From: Zychaea mexicana
Lineage: Eukaryota > Mucoromycota > Mucoromycetes > Mucorales > Lichtheimiaceae
Direction: 5' to 3'
Assembly: GCF_025766255.1 (NCBI RefSeq)
Contig: NW_026516906.1
Span: 1-27,095 of the forward strand
DNA length: 27,095 nucleotides
The position numbers and the translations under genes were made by a program. Within the stretch, counting starts at the first letter, position 1. Each line of letters begins with the position of its first letter. This document shows positions 10,789-19,515 of this stretch, in pieces. The notes under the pieces were generated by a model, which ran no database searches, was not told the DNA's origin, and worked only from the letters and a program-made list of their open reading frames with translations.

Positions 10789-11429
10789 TGTAAAATACAC
10801 ACTACTTTGAGATTGATCCGGACAACTCAACCCACTCCGCCGTCTTCGTAACCATTAGAATGCAGTAGAGAGAACACCACACACACAGATGAGTCAGATA
10901 TTAGATAATCAGCACCATGTCGATAATCTCTCAAACATGATGGATCACATTCAAGAATAACTCAGGACCAACCATTGTCAGTACTTCGTTTCAATCTAAT
11001 ATCGATAATCTCTCAAACATGGATCACAATTGAGTCATTACTTCGTTTCAATCTAGTTTATCTGAGTTGAGCGAATTGTACCTGTCAAAGAGCAGATATC
11101 AATTCCAGCACAGACAAAGGCAAGACTGCACCAAACAAGTAACACTGATTAAGGCAAAGATGACTCTTTACAATCGGAAGGCAACATCCTTCATCATGGC
11201 CGCCAAACTCAACCTTCCTATCCTTCTTCATCTTTAAAACATCTGCAATCCGGCATGTCCACGATCCAATCATCAGTTCATCCAACAGAAGTCTTGACCG
11301 CATCTTCAACAGTATATAAAGGGTTGTGAATTCATTGGAAAAACATCTCACAATCGACTCTCACTGTATTTTCATATTGTCTTTTATATAACCTCTTTTC
11401 TCTTATTATCTACCCACGTTTATCACACA
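10789..11429 (+). repeat. LTR of the older Ty3/gypsy family, opposite orientation
   Basis: This is homologous to the LTR at 3599-4221 but on the other strand. It starts TGTAAAATACACAC and ends TTATCACACA. A TATA box (TATATAAAGG) lies at 11313-11322. It has an internal partial tandem duplication, offset about 82 bp, in which CGATAATCTCTCAAACATG recurs at 10921 and 11003; the left LTR has one copy. I see no matching target duplication (CCTAT before, CCCAG after) and no retroelement body downstream. It is either a rearranged solo LTR or a truncated element. Confidence 0.75.
11313..11322 (+). promoter_or_regulatory. LTR TATA box upstream of the recombinase gene
   Basis: TATATAAAGG is conserved in both LTR copies and stands about 170 nt before the ATG at 11484. 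Transcription from this LTR would read into the recombinase gene. That the LTR is the promoter actually used is inference. Confidence 0.45.
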
Positions 11430-11483
11430 CCCAGCTTTCCTTGACTCAACACACTTCACTCTTCATATCATCTCTCCGTAATT

Positions 11484-14427
11484 ATGGGTGGTTCTGGAAG
11501 CGGACGAAGACAGCTTAATGGCACTCCTGCCCAAAGTCGAAACAGAAACAGAGATTTCGCTCTGACCGAGTTGTCTCTGCAGAACGATGCTGAAGCTGCT
11601 GCAGCGACTGTCGAAAACGATGGAGGTATGGCTTACAAAGAGGCCAGAGATCGCGCTGCCCTCGAGACGTTTAGGCTGGCTCGTGAAAGCCGCCCTACAA
11701 ACACCATTAATCAGTACTCGAACCGTCAAAAAGAGTTCAAAGGATGGTGTACCAAGATGGGTGTGAGTCCCATTCCTGACGATGGAAAACTTCACCTTTT
11801 TTTGAAAGAAGAGGTTGGTTCTCTTGTTCACGATAAACACGTATAGATAAATAAACACAATTTCATTGATCATAACTTTCTATAAGGTTGCTTTCCGAGC
11901 TCACCGAAAGCGAGGAAAGAAAAGAGCTGCACCGGAGGACGTTCATGAGCAGGAAGTGGGACCTTCACCCGCACTTGTTGCCGCAAATAGCTTGTCCGAC
12001 GACATTACGGAGCTCAACACACTGCCCAATGTCGATACAGCTTACAAAGTGATGGATATGATGGATGCTATGGACGAGGCCAGAGAAGAATCAACGGTCG
12101 CTTCTACCATCGGCACCACCATCAACACTAGTAGTACTACCACGACCACAACCACAACCACAACCACCAATAGCACTACTGCTGCCGCTTCCTCCTCCTC
12201 CTCCTCCTCCTCTTCCTCCTCCACTACTGAGCCGCTCATTCATCCAGAATTCGCAGCGTATGCTCAACTTGCTGCAGGCGTCTCTGGAAAGAGGGTGCGA
12301 TACACGACCGTCGAAGCATATGCTGCTGCAATTGTCGACCTATGGGCCGAACAATGCTTAGTCGACAATACTTTCCGCCCGAGCCCTTGCGGAAAACGTG
12401 TCAAAGCGTTACTCGACTGGTTGCGCAGAGAGGATCAGAAGATTGCTTGCGCCAATTTCGATGATAGAGTAAGTTAAAGAAGCCATTGATTTTATAGCAC
12501 AGTAACTTAATAGATCCGCTTTTCATTTAAAGGGTGCCTTCACTGCAGCAGATGGATACACAACTCATACAGAGATGGAAAAGATCGTCGAGCAGTTCTG
12601 GGCAAAGGGAACTGAAAACGGCCTCCGCAACGGCACCGCGTTCCTTTTGCAGCACTACGGTTTGCTTCGTGGCGAGAGCATCCGAAAGATGGAGTTTGCA
12701 GATTTGCAAACATTACATCTAGAGGATGAAGGTTCAAGTCCTTGCCATGCCCTCGTAATGGTTTTAAAGCAAGGCAAGACCAACAAGTTTGGGCGCGTGG
12801 AGGTTGCTGGCTGTATGCGCAACAAAAACGTCAACATCTGTCCTCAAATGATGCTCGCTTGCTATTTGTTCAGTCGCTACGAGATAACTGGGGAACAATT
12901 TCCGGGTGTCAACAAGAACGTGGACTGGTTCCTACACAAAGTGATCAAGGCGTCGCCGACAGCTCCTGAAAAGGAGATGTCATACAGCCAGCACCTCAAA
13001 GCAATCACCAAGGCTTTCGAGGGAGCCTCGCTTCATTCGAAAGCCAAGACACATGCTATGTGTGGCGCCGCTGCTCGGATGGCAGAGATTGGTGGCTCGA
13101 GCGAGGGCGCAATTCGTCGTGCAGGCCGTTGGAACACCAGCTCTTTGACGACCGCCTACCTCACCAACCTCCCCCACGAACTCCTGCGAACTCTTGCAGG
13201 TTTTCAAAAGGAACGCGGCTTTTTTTACCTTCCTCGCGCCAATGTTGAACCACCAGGAGAACTGCGCAAGCAAATCTTCAAGTTTGTCGATTACTGGCGT
13301 CAAAGGTTAGATGAAGGCAGAGTCGAAGAAGTATCTTGCGCCGCCGACATGCTTTTGAAGCTGTTGGATGAGCTGCGTGTTGTCTTTCTGCAGGATTCCG
13401 TTCTTCTTAAGAAACAGTATCCTCAGCATTACCTTTGGAACCATCCTTTGTCCCAAAGCGAGTTGTATCAGCTGTTCGAAAGGTAACTATATTGAGAATC
13501 ATATATAGTGTGTTCTTATCCTTTTAACGCCTATTTGTTAGTTCTGTTGAGGCGGCTGTACAAGAGACAGAAGAGCCGGAGCAGATGCGACTAAGAAGGA
13601 CAGTTCCCGAGATCGCACATCAACTCTCTGATCTCAACCATCAGTTCGCATCGCGTTTTGAGGCACAAGCTCGACACCAACAAGCGCAACATGAGGCTCA
13701 CATGCAAGTCCTCCAATCACTGCTGTCTGCCATCACACCTTTGCAAGCGCTTGTTCCGCATATCAACAGCCTTGCTACATTTGCGCAGCAGCTAACAAGC
13801 TACACGTCTGGACAGGTGCCTTTGACTTTGACGCTAAACCTTGGCAACGCATCTCAGCAACAACAACGGCAACCACAACAACGGCAACCGCAGCAGCAGC
13901 CATCACAGCAACAGCCTCAACAGCAGCAACTAGAGCAGCAACCAGAGCAGCAGCAGCAGCCAGCAGAGCAACAACTTCAACAACAACAACAACCGCTGCA
14001 GGATACAGCAACCATCTCTCTTCCCTTTTTCCCGCCACCACCACCTGTGCAAAGGATCGCACTCGCGACGCACGCATCTGCATCACCATCAGCATCATTA
14101 GATCATCCATTGCCTACACCAGAGTACAAAATGTCACGCCATACTGTAACGCTTGATATGCTTTGGCGCGAATGGTGCCATGGCTTGGCTGGTGGACCTG
14201 CAGTTGATGAATTGGAGCGCGAGCACGGCGTTGCGTGGCGGCGAGCAGAGTTAGAACGCCGATTTTATAACCAAAGACGTATAATTATCGATAACATCAG
14301 AGACTATGCCACTCAACACAGACTGACCAACGAGGCAGCTGTCACAATCCTAGAAGTGAAAAGAAGCAGACAAAAAAGAACCTTGCATTGGATTGCTGAA
14401 AACCCAAATCTTTTCTTCAATAACTAG
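11484..14427 (+). CDS. Crypton-type tyrosine recombinase (NDC10_II-like core with GCR1_C domain)
   Basis: Proposed exons are 11484-11813, 11887-12468, 12533-13482 and 13542-14427, giving about 915 residues with consistent phases. The first donor could instead be 11841 (GTATAG). GTTGGT at 11814 is preferred because it gives FLKEE-VAFRAHRKRG, like the family. An N-terminal SAM-like region (NTINQYSNRQKEFKGWC) is followed by Thr/Ser repeats (residues about 195-230) and the catalytic core (residues about 260-600). In the core, Arg350 (LLRGES), His478, Trp504 (AGRW) and Tyr513 (TAYLTNLP) fit the tyrosine recombinase set. The second Arg of HxxR is Cys481. A Gln-rich linker leads to a C-terminal GCR1_C DNA-binding domain (MLWREWCHGLAGGPAVDELE). 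Fungal Cryptons combine these two domains, and yeast Ndc10 derives from such an enzyme. The gene is either a mobile Crypton that has lost a catalytic residue or a retained DNA-binding derivative. Confidence 0.85.
12119..12224 (+). repeat. In-frame trinucleotide tracts coding poly-Thr and poly-Ser
   Basis: ACC/ACA repeats followed by TCC repeats within exon 2 encode a Thr run and an 11-residue Ser run. This linker precedes the recombinase core and is likely length-variable between strains. Confidence 0.8.
13855..14005 (+). repeat. CAG/CAA tract coding a Gln-rich linker
   Basis: CAG and CAA codons dominate about 150 bp in exon 4, between the recombinase core and the GCR1_C domain. The mixture of the two codons suggests an old, stabilised tract. 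Confidence 0.8.
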
Positions 14428-14880
14428 CTTTCCTATGCTCCCACTCACACGTCTTTATATTTTCCGCTTCTCTCGCTCTCTCTCTCTCTTCGCTATTGCT
14501 CTCTACCTCTCTCTCTCTCCATCATCTATATGTCTCTTCGTTACCACTCTGCCTCTGCTGTTCTGCTAATTTTCTGTTGTGTCTCTTTGTCATTCTGTCT
14601 CTCTCGCTCTCTCTCTCTCTCGCTCTCTCTCTCTCTCTTCTTTTACTATCCCAGCTCACTTACACAACGCACACATACACATTACATTTAGTAACGTTAT
14701 TTCACATGCGTTTGCATCAAATCTTCTGAACTTTTCCCTCACCCTCACCTCTTTTACATATTATAGATTTCTTTTCACCTTCAATTTCTGCTTTTGCTCT
14801 TCATTGGTCATAGTCGCCTCTTTTTTCCACCAGCTTCGACTTTCTTTTATTCAATAACATTAACGATTCAGCCATTACAG
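14428..14880. repeat. CT-rich 3' flank with CT microsatellites
   Basis: Pyrimidine-rich DNA directly after the recombinase stop, with CTCTCT runs at about 14470-14520 and 14595-14640. It probably includes the gene's 3' untranslated region. Open frames here are products of the repeat. Confidence 0.6.
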
Positions 14881-16353
14881 ATTTCCAAGCATGATTATTG
14901 TCATTACTAACTAATCGATAACAGTAGCATAAGTACGGGTTTCACTGACTGCAGGCATTTATTTTCGAATTTAAAAGCTATCATATATCAGATATCACAA
15001 GAGTACCATAGCTTACCTTATTCTTATGTATGGACAATGGTGCGTGCTGCATTTTATGTTGTCTAAGACCAGACTGTTCATTGCAATGATGTTATATAAG
15101 GACGACGTGAAACAACTGCGCAACTCGTCGATGCTCTAGATAATAGAGTGGCCAGTGTTCTTTTGCGTTATAATTCTAAGAAACCAAAAACACCCGTGGT
15201 CAAAGAGATTAGCACCAAACTGTCCTCTGGCATAGTAGATACAGACTGTTATTGTTGCACTTGATTATCACGCACTTCTTCTATGGTGTCATGAACCATG
15301 GTGCTGTCCTCAAATGAGAATCTCATACCGATAAGATATTGATCGCCTTTTACTTTACCAGATTGTTTTTCTCTCTACAATCATGTTGATCGTCTAGTGA
15401 GTATCTATGGTAGCTTATCTGTTGTCTAGGTTTATTACAATAAGAAAAACACGCGAGAAACACTGGCGTTTAACTGTTTGCTCTCTATTGTACTTATATA
15501 TGTTTTAAGTATCGTGTATAATTCTAACATTAAGTTAGTGTACCATTTTTATTACGATTTTCGCGGTCATCACATAGAAAGATGTACAAATTGATTCAGT
15601 AATCGAAATGGTGAAGGTAGTTTTCAAGAGCAACCCCTTTAACAAAATTAGCTTCCGCTCGTTGTAATGCAGTATGGACTGCTTTCTTTACGCTGGGGGA
15701 CTTGGAGTGAATATAAATCACTTATTTATTCCCTTTGAGCAAGATAACTGGCTTAAAAATTGACCAAGTCCCGTTGGGTTTCAATTCCTGGGGACCTCGC
15801 TGGACGCAGTAGGACTTTGAGGTTTTATAAAAATGTTTGAATTGCTTCAAGCTTTTATTTTAAATTATTTCCTTTTATAGTAATTACTATATATGGTAGT
15901 TAAATTTTGATCATCTGATCAAAATAAATTCCTGTTTCAGACAGGAATTTTAAACAAATATTAAGATGAGATTTTTTAAAAAAAGAAAAGAAATTAGTTT
16001 TTTTTAAAAATTAAAGGTATTTATAATTAATTTACAATTGTAAATTGTTTATAGAATCTTTAGGTTTACTCTATATATAGTAATTTTTCTTATTGCTAGA
16101 AAGAAAAAAAAAACTTTTTATCATTAAGGTCTTATTGTCAAATTTTCTCCTAAGTTTTATAGAAATTACATTTTAATTAAATAGTATAGCAACTACTTAT
16201 ATATAATTATAGCTATTATATAGTCATTTATAATAAACCAAGATTATATTCATGTAAATATTTAGAAAGTAAAGTTTTTTGATTGAATTTTTCTATGGTA
16301 AGCCAACTATTATCACTTTCAGGATAGTCTTTCCATTTACATTAAATTTCATA
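14881..16353. other. Gene-free stretch with hairpins and AT-rich DNA
   Basis: No coding frame is supportable. The stretch contains GGGGACTTGG-type inverted motifs at 15695-15808, two adjacent perfect 10-bp-stem hairpins at 15904-15950, an 18-bp palindrome at 16029-16046, and very AT-rich DNA at 15830-16340. Confidence 0.5.
15904..15950. repeat. Two adjacent perfect hairpins
   Basis: Hairpin 1 is ATTTTGATCA, loop TC, TGATCAAAAT (15904-15925). Hairpin 2 is AAATTCCTGT, loop TTCAG, ACAGGAATTT (15926-15950). They abut with no spacer. Confidence 0.85.
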
Positions 16354-16375
16354 CAGTAAACCCCCGTTAAATACA
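16354..16375 (+). repeat. Left terminal inverted repeat of the pogo-type element
   Basis: 22 bp, exact reverse complement of 18474-18495. It diverges immediately inside. Confidence 0.92.
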
Positions 16376-16549
16376 ACTGAAGATTTTTCTAATAAAGGTT
16401 ATAATTAGTGAGGGTTGCATTTGTCGAAATGGATCAATGTTTAGGCTGTGGTCCCTGACCATTCGCTGAAAAGTTTTACCTCGAAAAAAAAGGAACTTAT
16501 CATCACTTCCTTCAGTTTCTTGATCGTGCTCTTCTTTTGCATTATTATA

Positions 16550-18318
16550 ATGGCCAAAACACGTCAAGAGCATCATAGAAAGAATGTATCATTCACCAAT
16601 TATCAATGTCAGGAGCTGTTCAAGCATTACAAAGAAAAAAACAAAGTGAAAAAGTTTACCTATTCAATGTTAATTTCCTAGGCAACTACAAGGTTCAAAC
16701 TTGAAAACTCTCCGGACAAGTCAACTATTTCAAGGCTTATTGCATACATGGAAAAGGAAGAGGAAGAAGGTGTAATTCATCTCGAAACCAGAAGCAGGCT
16801 TCAAAAGGGCAGATTTCCCATATGTTTCGATATAATTATAAATGCAATAATCAATTAAAACAGTATAATATTAACGAGCTCAAAACACATGGCTACAACG
16901 TATATAGGAAGTCGAGGATACTGTAATGCTGTGGTTAAACGTCGCCGAAAACAATCATATCCTGGTCACTTGGAGCATGGTTCATACTAAGGCGGTTAAC
17001 TTTGCAGAACGCTTGGGCAAGGATTTCAAAGGGTCGAACGGGTGGATGCACCATTTTGCTCGACGTCATGGGCTACATAAACATACACTTCATGGTGAAG
17101 ACGAATCTGTTGACGTGAATGCCATTCTCGAAAACAGGGACAAAATACGCGACAAACTTTCTCAATATGATCGACGTGATATATAGAATATTGATGAAAC
17201 AGCATTGTTCTTCACTGCCCAGCCTTGGACTACCATCGCCCAAAAAGGGTTCTCTAGATTCAAGGAAAACAAAAAACGGCTCACGGTTGCTCTTTTGTGC
17301 AATGCAGACGGCTCAGAAAAATGGGAACCGATGATAATTGGCAAACACAAGAAACCTACATGCTTTGTGGACTCGACCGGCAAGTGAAAAGAAGCGTACG
17401 AGCTCGGTTTTCGGTTTTACTTTTATAATCAAAAGGCATCGATGAAGCGAAACATTTTCGAGCACTATATCACGCGTTTCGATAAAGCCATGCGTTACCA
17501 AAATCGACGTGTCTTACTTGTTCTTGACAACTTTAGCGGCCATGCTATTGATGCTGTGCTCACGAATGTCGAATTATTTTTCTTGCTGCCAAACACTACT
17601 GCAAAGCTACAGCGGCTCGATGGTGGGATCATCCGAGCTTTCAAAGCTCATTATAAACGAATGCAATTTGACAAGGCCTACTGTCAAATAAGTATGACAC
17701 AAATAGGTCGTCCAGAAGTCGTTGGTCTGGTTGAACAAAATTGTTCGATGTCAGCCAATTGCAAGCCATGAGGTGGACAATATCAAGCGAGAAACAATTG
17801 TCAATTGCTGAAATGCTAGTATTCATCGAATGACGGCGCAAGAGGACGACGCATCACCTGAAGCAGTCAATGCCATTACGCATCAAGACCTTTTCATGCA
17901 GCAACATTTACAACAACAAATCGAACAAATTGCGTCCATCGCAAATATCAGCATCGACAAATGTCCAACATCTGAAGTTGATCCTGACCATGAACGCCAG
18001 ATAATCCATGGCAATTACAGTGACGATGAAATTATAGAATTAATTACAGAGGACATGCAACAAATATCTATCAACGAAGAGTCTACAGCCACGGAATCCG
18101 CCAACAATCCAAGCACCAACATTGTTAACTTGTCTGCAAGAGAAAAGGCAACGGCCATGCTTAACCTTTTTCATATTTTTGATGCCGAAGATAGTTTGGA
18201 TAATGACATTGTTGCTGCACTTACAGCACTTACAACCCTCCGTACCAAGCTTGTACAAGAATTATACAGCCAACAATCCCGCTTGACGCGATTTTTCTCT
18301 TCTTCCAATAGAAATTAA
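16550..18318 (+). pseudogene. Broken pogo/Tigger transposase
   Basis: The first good ATG is at 16550 (MAKTRQEHHRKN). The reading uses three frames. An N-terminal HTH part (16550-about 16858) is broken by a TAG at 16679-16681. The middle frame (about 16920-17771) has the CENP-B-type DNA-binding signature GSNGWMHHFARRHGL and all three catalytic Asp of a DDD pogo transposase: NIDETALFF, LVLDNFSGH and LQRLDGGII. Stops lie at 17184-17186 and 17385-17387. The C-terminal frame (17830-18318) is acidic and ends QSRLTRFF, a textbook PCNA-interacting (PIP) box. A TGA near 17811-17813 stands where IVNCW would be expected (TGG to TGA). Alternative splicing could remove some breaks, but not all of them as read. 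Confidence 0.88.
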
Positions 18319-18473
18319 CATATAATAAAGGACAAAGCTGATTAAATTTTAATATCAACACCCTTCCGATGTGGTGAAGTTTCATTAAAGCGGAAAAGTT
18401 GCAAATTCACTATGTTTTGAAAAGCTTTTTTTCTGAAAACGTTGATATTGATGAGGGTTGCAATTATAGGGGG

Positions 18474-18495
18474 TGTATTTAACGGGGGTTTACTG
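18474..18495 (-). repeat. Right terminal inverted repeat of the pogo-type element
   Basis: 22 bp, exact reverse complement of 16354-16375, followed by the TA duplication. Confidence 0.92.
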
Positions 18496-18497
18496 TA

Positions 18498-18781
18498 CAT
18501 TTTTCTTTGGTTTGTGGCGGGCCGGAATAAAAGGTTTACAAGTAGCATAGAACAAGGTGCAAGCGAAAAAGGATAAGCACGCGTTGGGAACCAGTCATCT
18601 ATGCCTTATCGGCGAGTTTCGGTCCATCAAGCCTGCAACCGCTTATTACCCCCACCTTCTCCCCGATCACCCGCATTCCACCCACACCCTCCCTCTCAGC
18701 GGTTCAAGACCGGTCCTGTGCTCCAGCTGTCTCCGCTAAAAGAGTGAGCTCTTGTATTTTGTTTCCCCTCAACTTCTCGCC
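18498..18781. promoter_or_regulatory. Putative promoter region of the small membrane-protein gene
   Basis: About 280 bp between the pogo element and the ATG at 18782, with a C-rich, pyrimidine-biased block at 18640-18730 and no open frame of note. Its role as promoter is inferred only from position. Confidence 0.35.
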
Positions 18782-19151
18782 ATGACTTCTCCATTGGTAA
18801 ATATAAACAAGGCAACAATAAGAAAAAAACGGCTGGGGCGAATCTTTAAACGTGTATAAAACCTTTTACTTCGTCTATAGAGTTCTACGAGTATTGAGTC
18901 AATGAAGTTTGTATACCCCAATCACTGGAATGGAGCGCGATCAGAACTTATGCAGCTGGTAATAAAATGAGAGCTCATTCGTAGCAAAAGAGTAATAAAA
19001 CTCATTCGTCCCAATCGTGGTTTGTCTTTTTTTTTAGATACCCGGTCCACAGTATATCCCTTCGCAACTGTATAAAAAGAACGGGTTCTTTCTGCTAAAG
19101 TCGCTCGGTGCACTGTTTTTTCTCAACACGATACTATACTGGTTTTTTTAA
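18782..19151 (+). CDS. Three-exon gene for a 68-residue predicted membrane protein
   Basis: Exons are 18782-18796, 18881-18958 and 19038-19151. Both introns have GT-AG ends (GTAAAT...CTATAG, 84 nt; GTAATA...TTTTAG, 79 nt) and phase 0 junctions, and the splice removes in-frame stops. The ATG has a good context (CGCCATGAC). The protein has a hydrophilic first half (residues 1-43) with KFVYPNHWNGARSEL and PGPQYIPSQLYKK. A C-terminal hydrophobic helix (FFLLKSLGALFFLNTILYWFF, residues 48-68) ends exactly at the stop, so it resembles a tail-anchored or single-pass organelle-membrane microprotein. I do not recognise the family. It converges with GLT1, with 364 bp between their stops. No single exon is long enough to stand out as an open reading frame. 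Confidence 0.62.
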
Positions 19152-19515
19152 GAGTGGACCTTAGGTTCGGGACGACAAGAAAAAGCAATGACAGATGACG
19201 ACTTGTGGTAATATTAGTTACTGCTGCTGCTGTTGTTGCTGCCTAAGACCTTATTCTAACAATGACGACCGACAATTGACGACTTTACCAGCTGCAAATT
19301 ACTACAGAAGCAGTTCACTATCATCAAATTAGTGTTGTAGATAAACGACTGTCAAATTATATAAAAACATCTCGTACTTGAGGACATTTTTACGCTGATT
19401 AACTGAGGGCTATCATTTGATTTATATACATAGGCTTATTTTTGTACAGTGTATAATAAATGGAAAGGAAGAGAGAGATACATGTATGTAATCCTTAGAA
19501 GAAGTTCTTGCCAAT
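19152..19515. other. Convergent intergenic region
   Basis: Holds the 3' flanks of the small membrane-protein gene and of GLT1. A short GCTGCTGCTGTTGTTGCTGCC tract lies at 19218-19239. No gene seen. Confidence 0.5.

Larger units (their letters stand above)
16354..18495 (+). mobile_element. pogo/Tigger-type DNA transposon (Tc1/mariner superfamily)
   Basis: A 2,142-bp element bounded by perfect 22-bp inverted repeats starting CAGTAAACCCCCGTTAAA, with TA on both flanks (16352-16353 and 18496-18497). The termini, TA duplication and CENP-B/DDD transposase remnant agree with the pogo family. An 11-bp subterminal direct repeat, TGAGGGTTGCA, occurs near both ends (16409-16419 and 18452-18462). The ends look intact although the transposase is broken, so the element could at most be moved by another copy. 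Confidence 0.92.

Noticed and set aside
3599..11429. A single large element bounded by 620-bp terminal inverted repeats
   Set aside because: The left unit is joined to a polypurine tract and pol C-terminus and has LTR features, the interior is explained by nested gypsy elements, and no target duplication surrounds the whole.
12042..12239. Minus-strand frame with poly-Glu and poly-Val
   Set aside because: It is the reverse complement of the poly-Ser/poly-Thr codon tracts of the recombinase exon 2.
11866..12477. Separate gene starting at 11866
   Set aside because: Its first codons lie in the intron. The reading continues the recombinase protein through splice sites at 11886 and 12469.
13775..14110. 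Minus-strand frame rich in Ala and Val
   Set aside because: Antisense shadow of the Gln-codon tract in recombinase exon 4.
14496..14857. Ser/Leu-rich plus-strand frames
   Set aside because: They are made by the CT microsatellites and show no domain.
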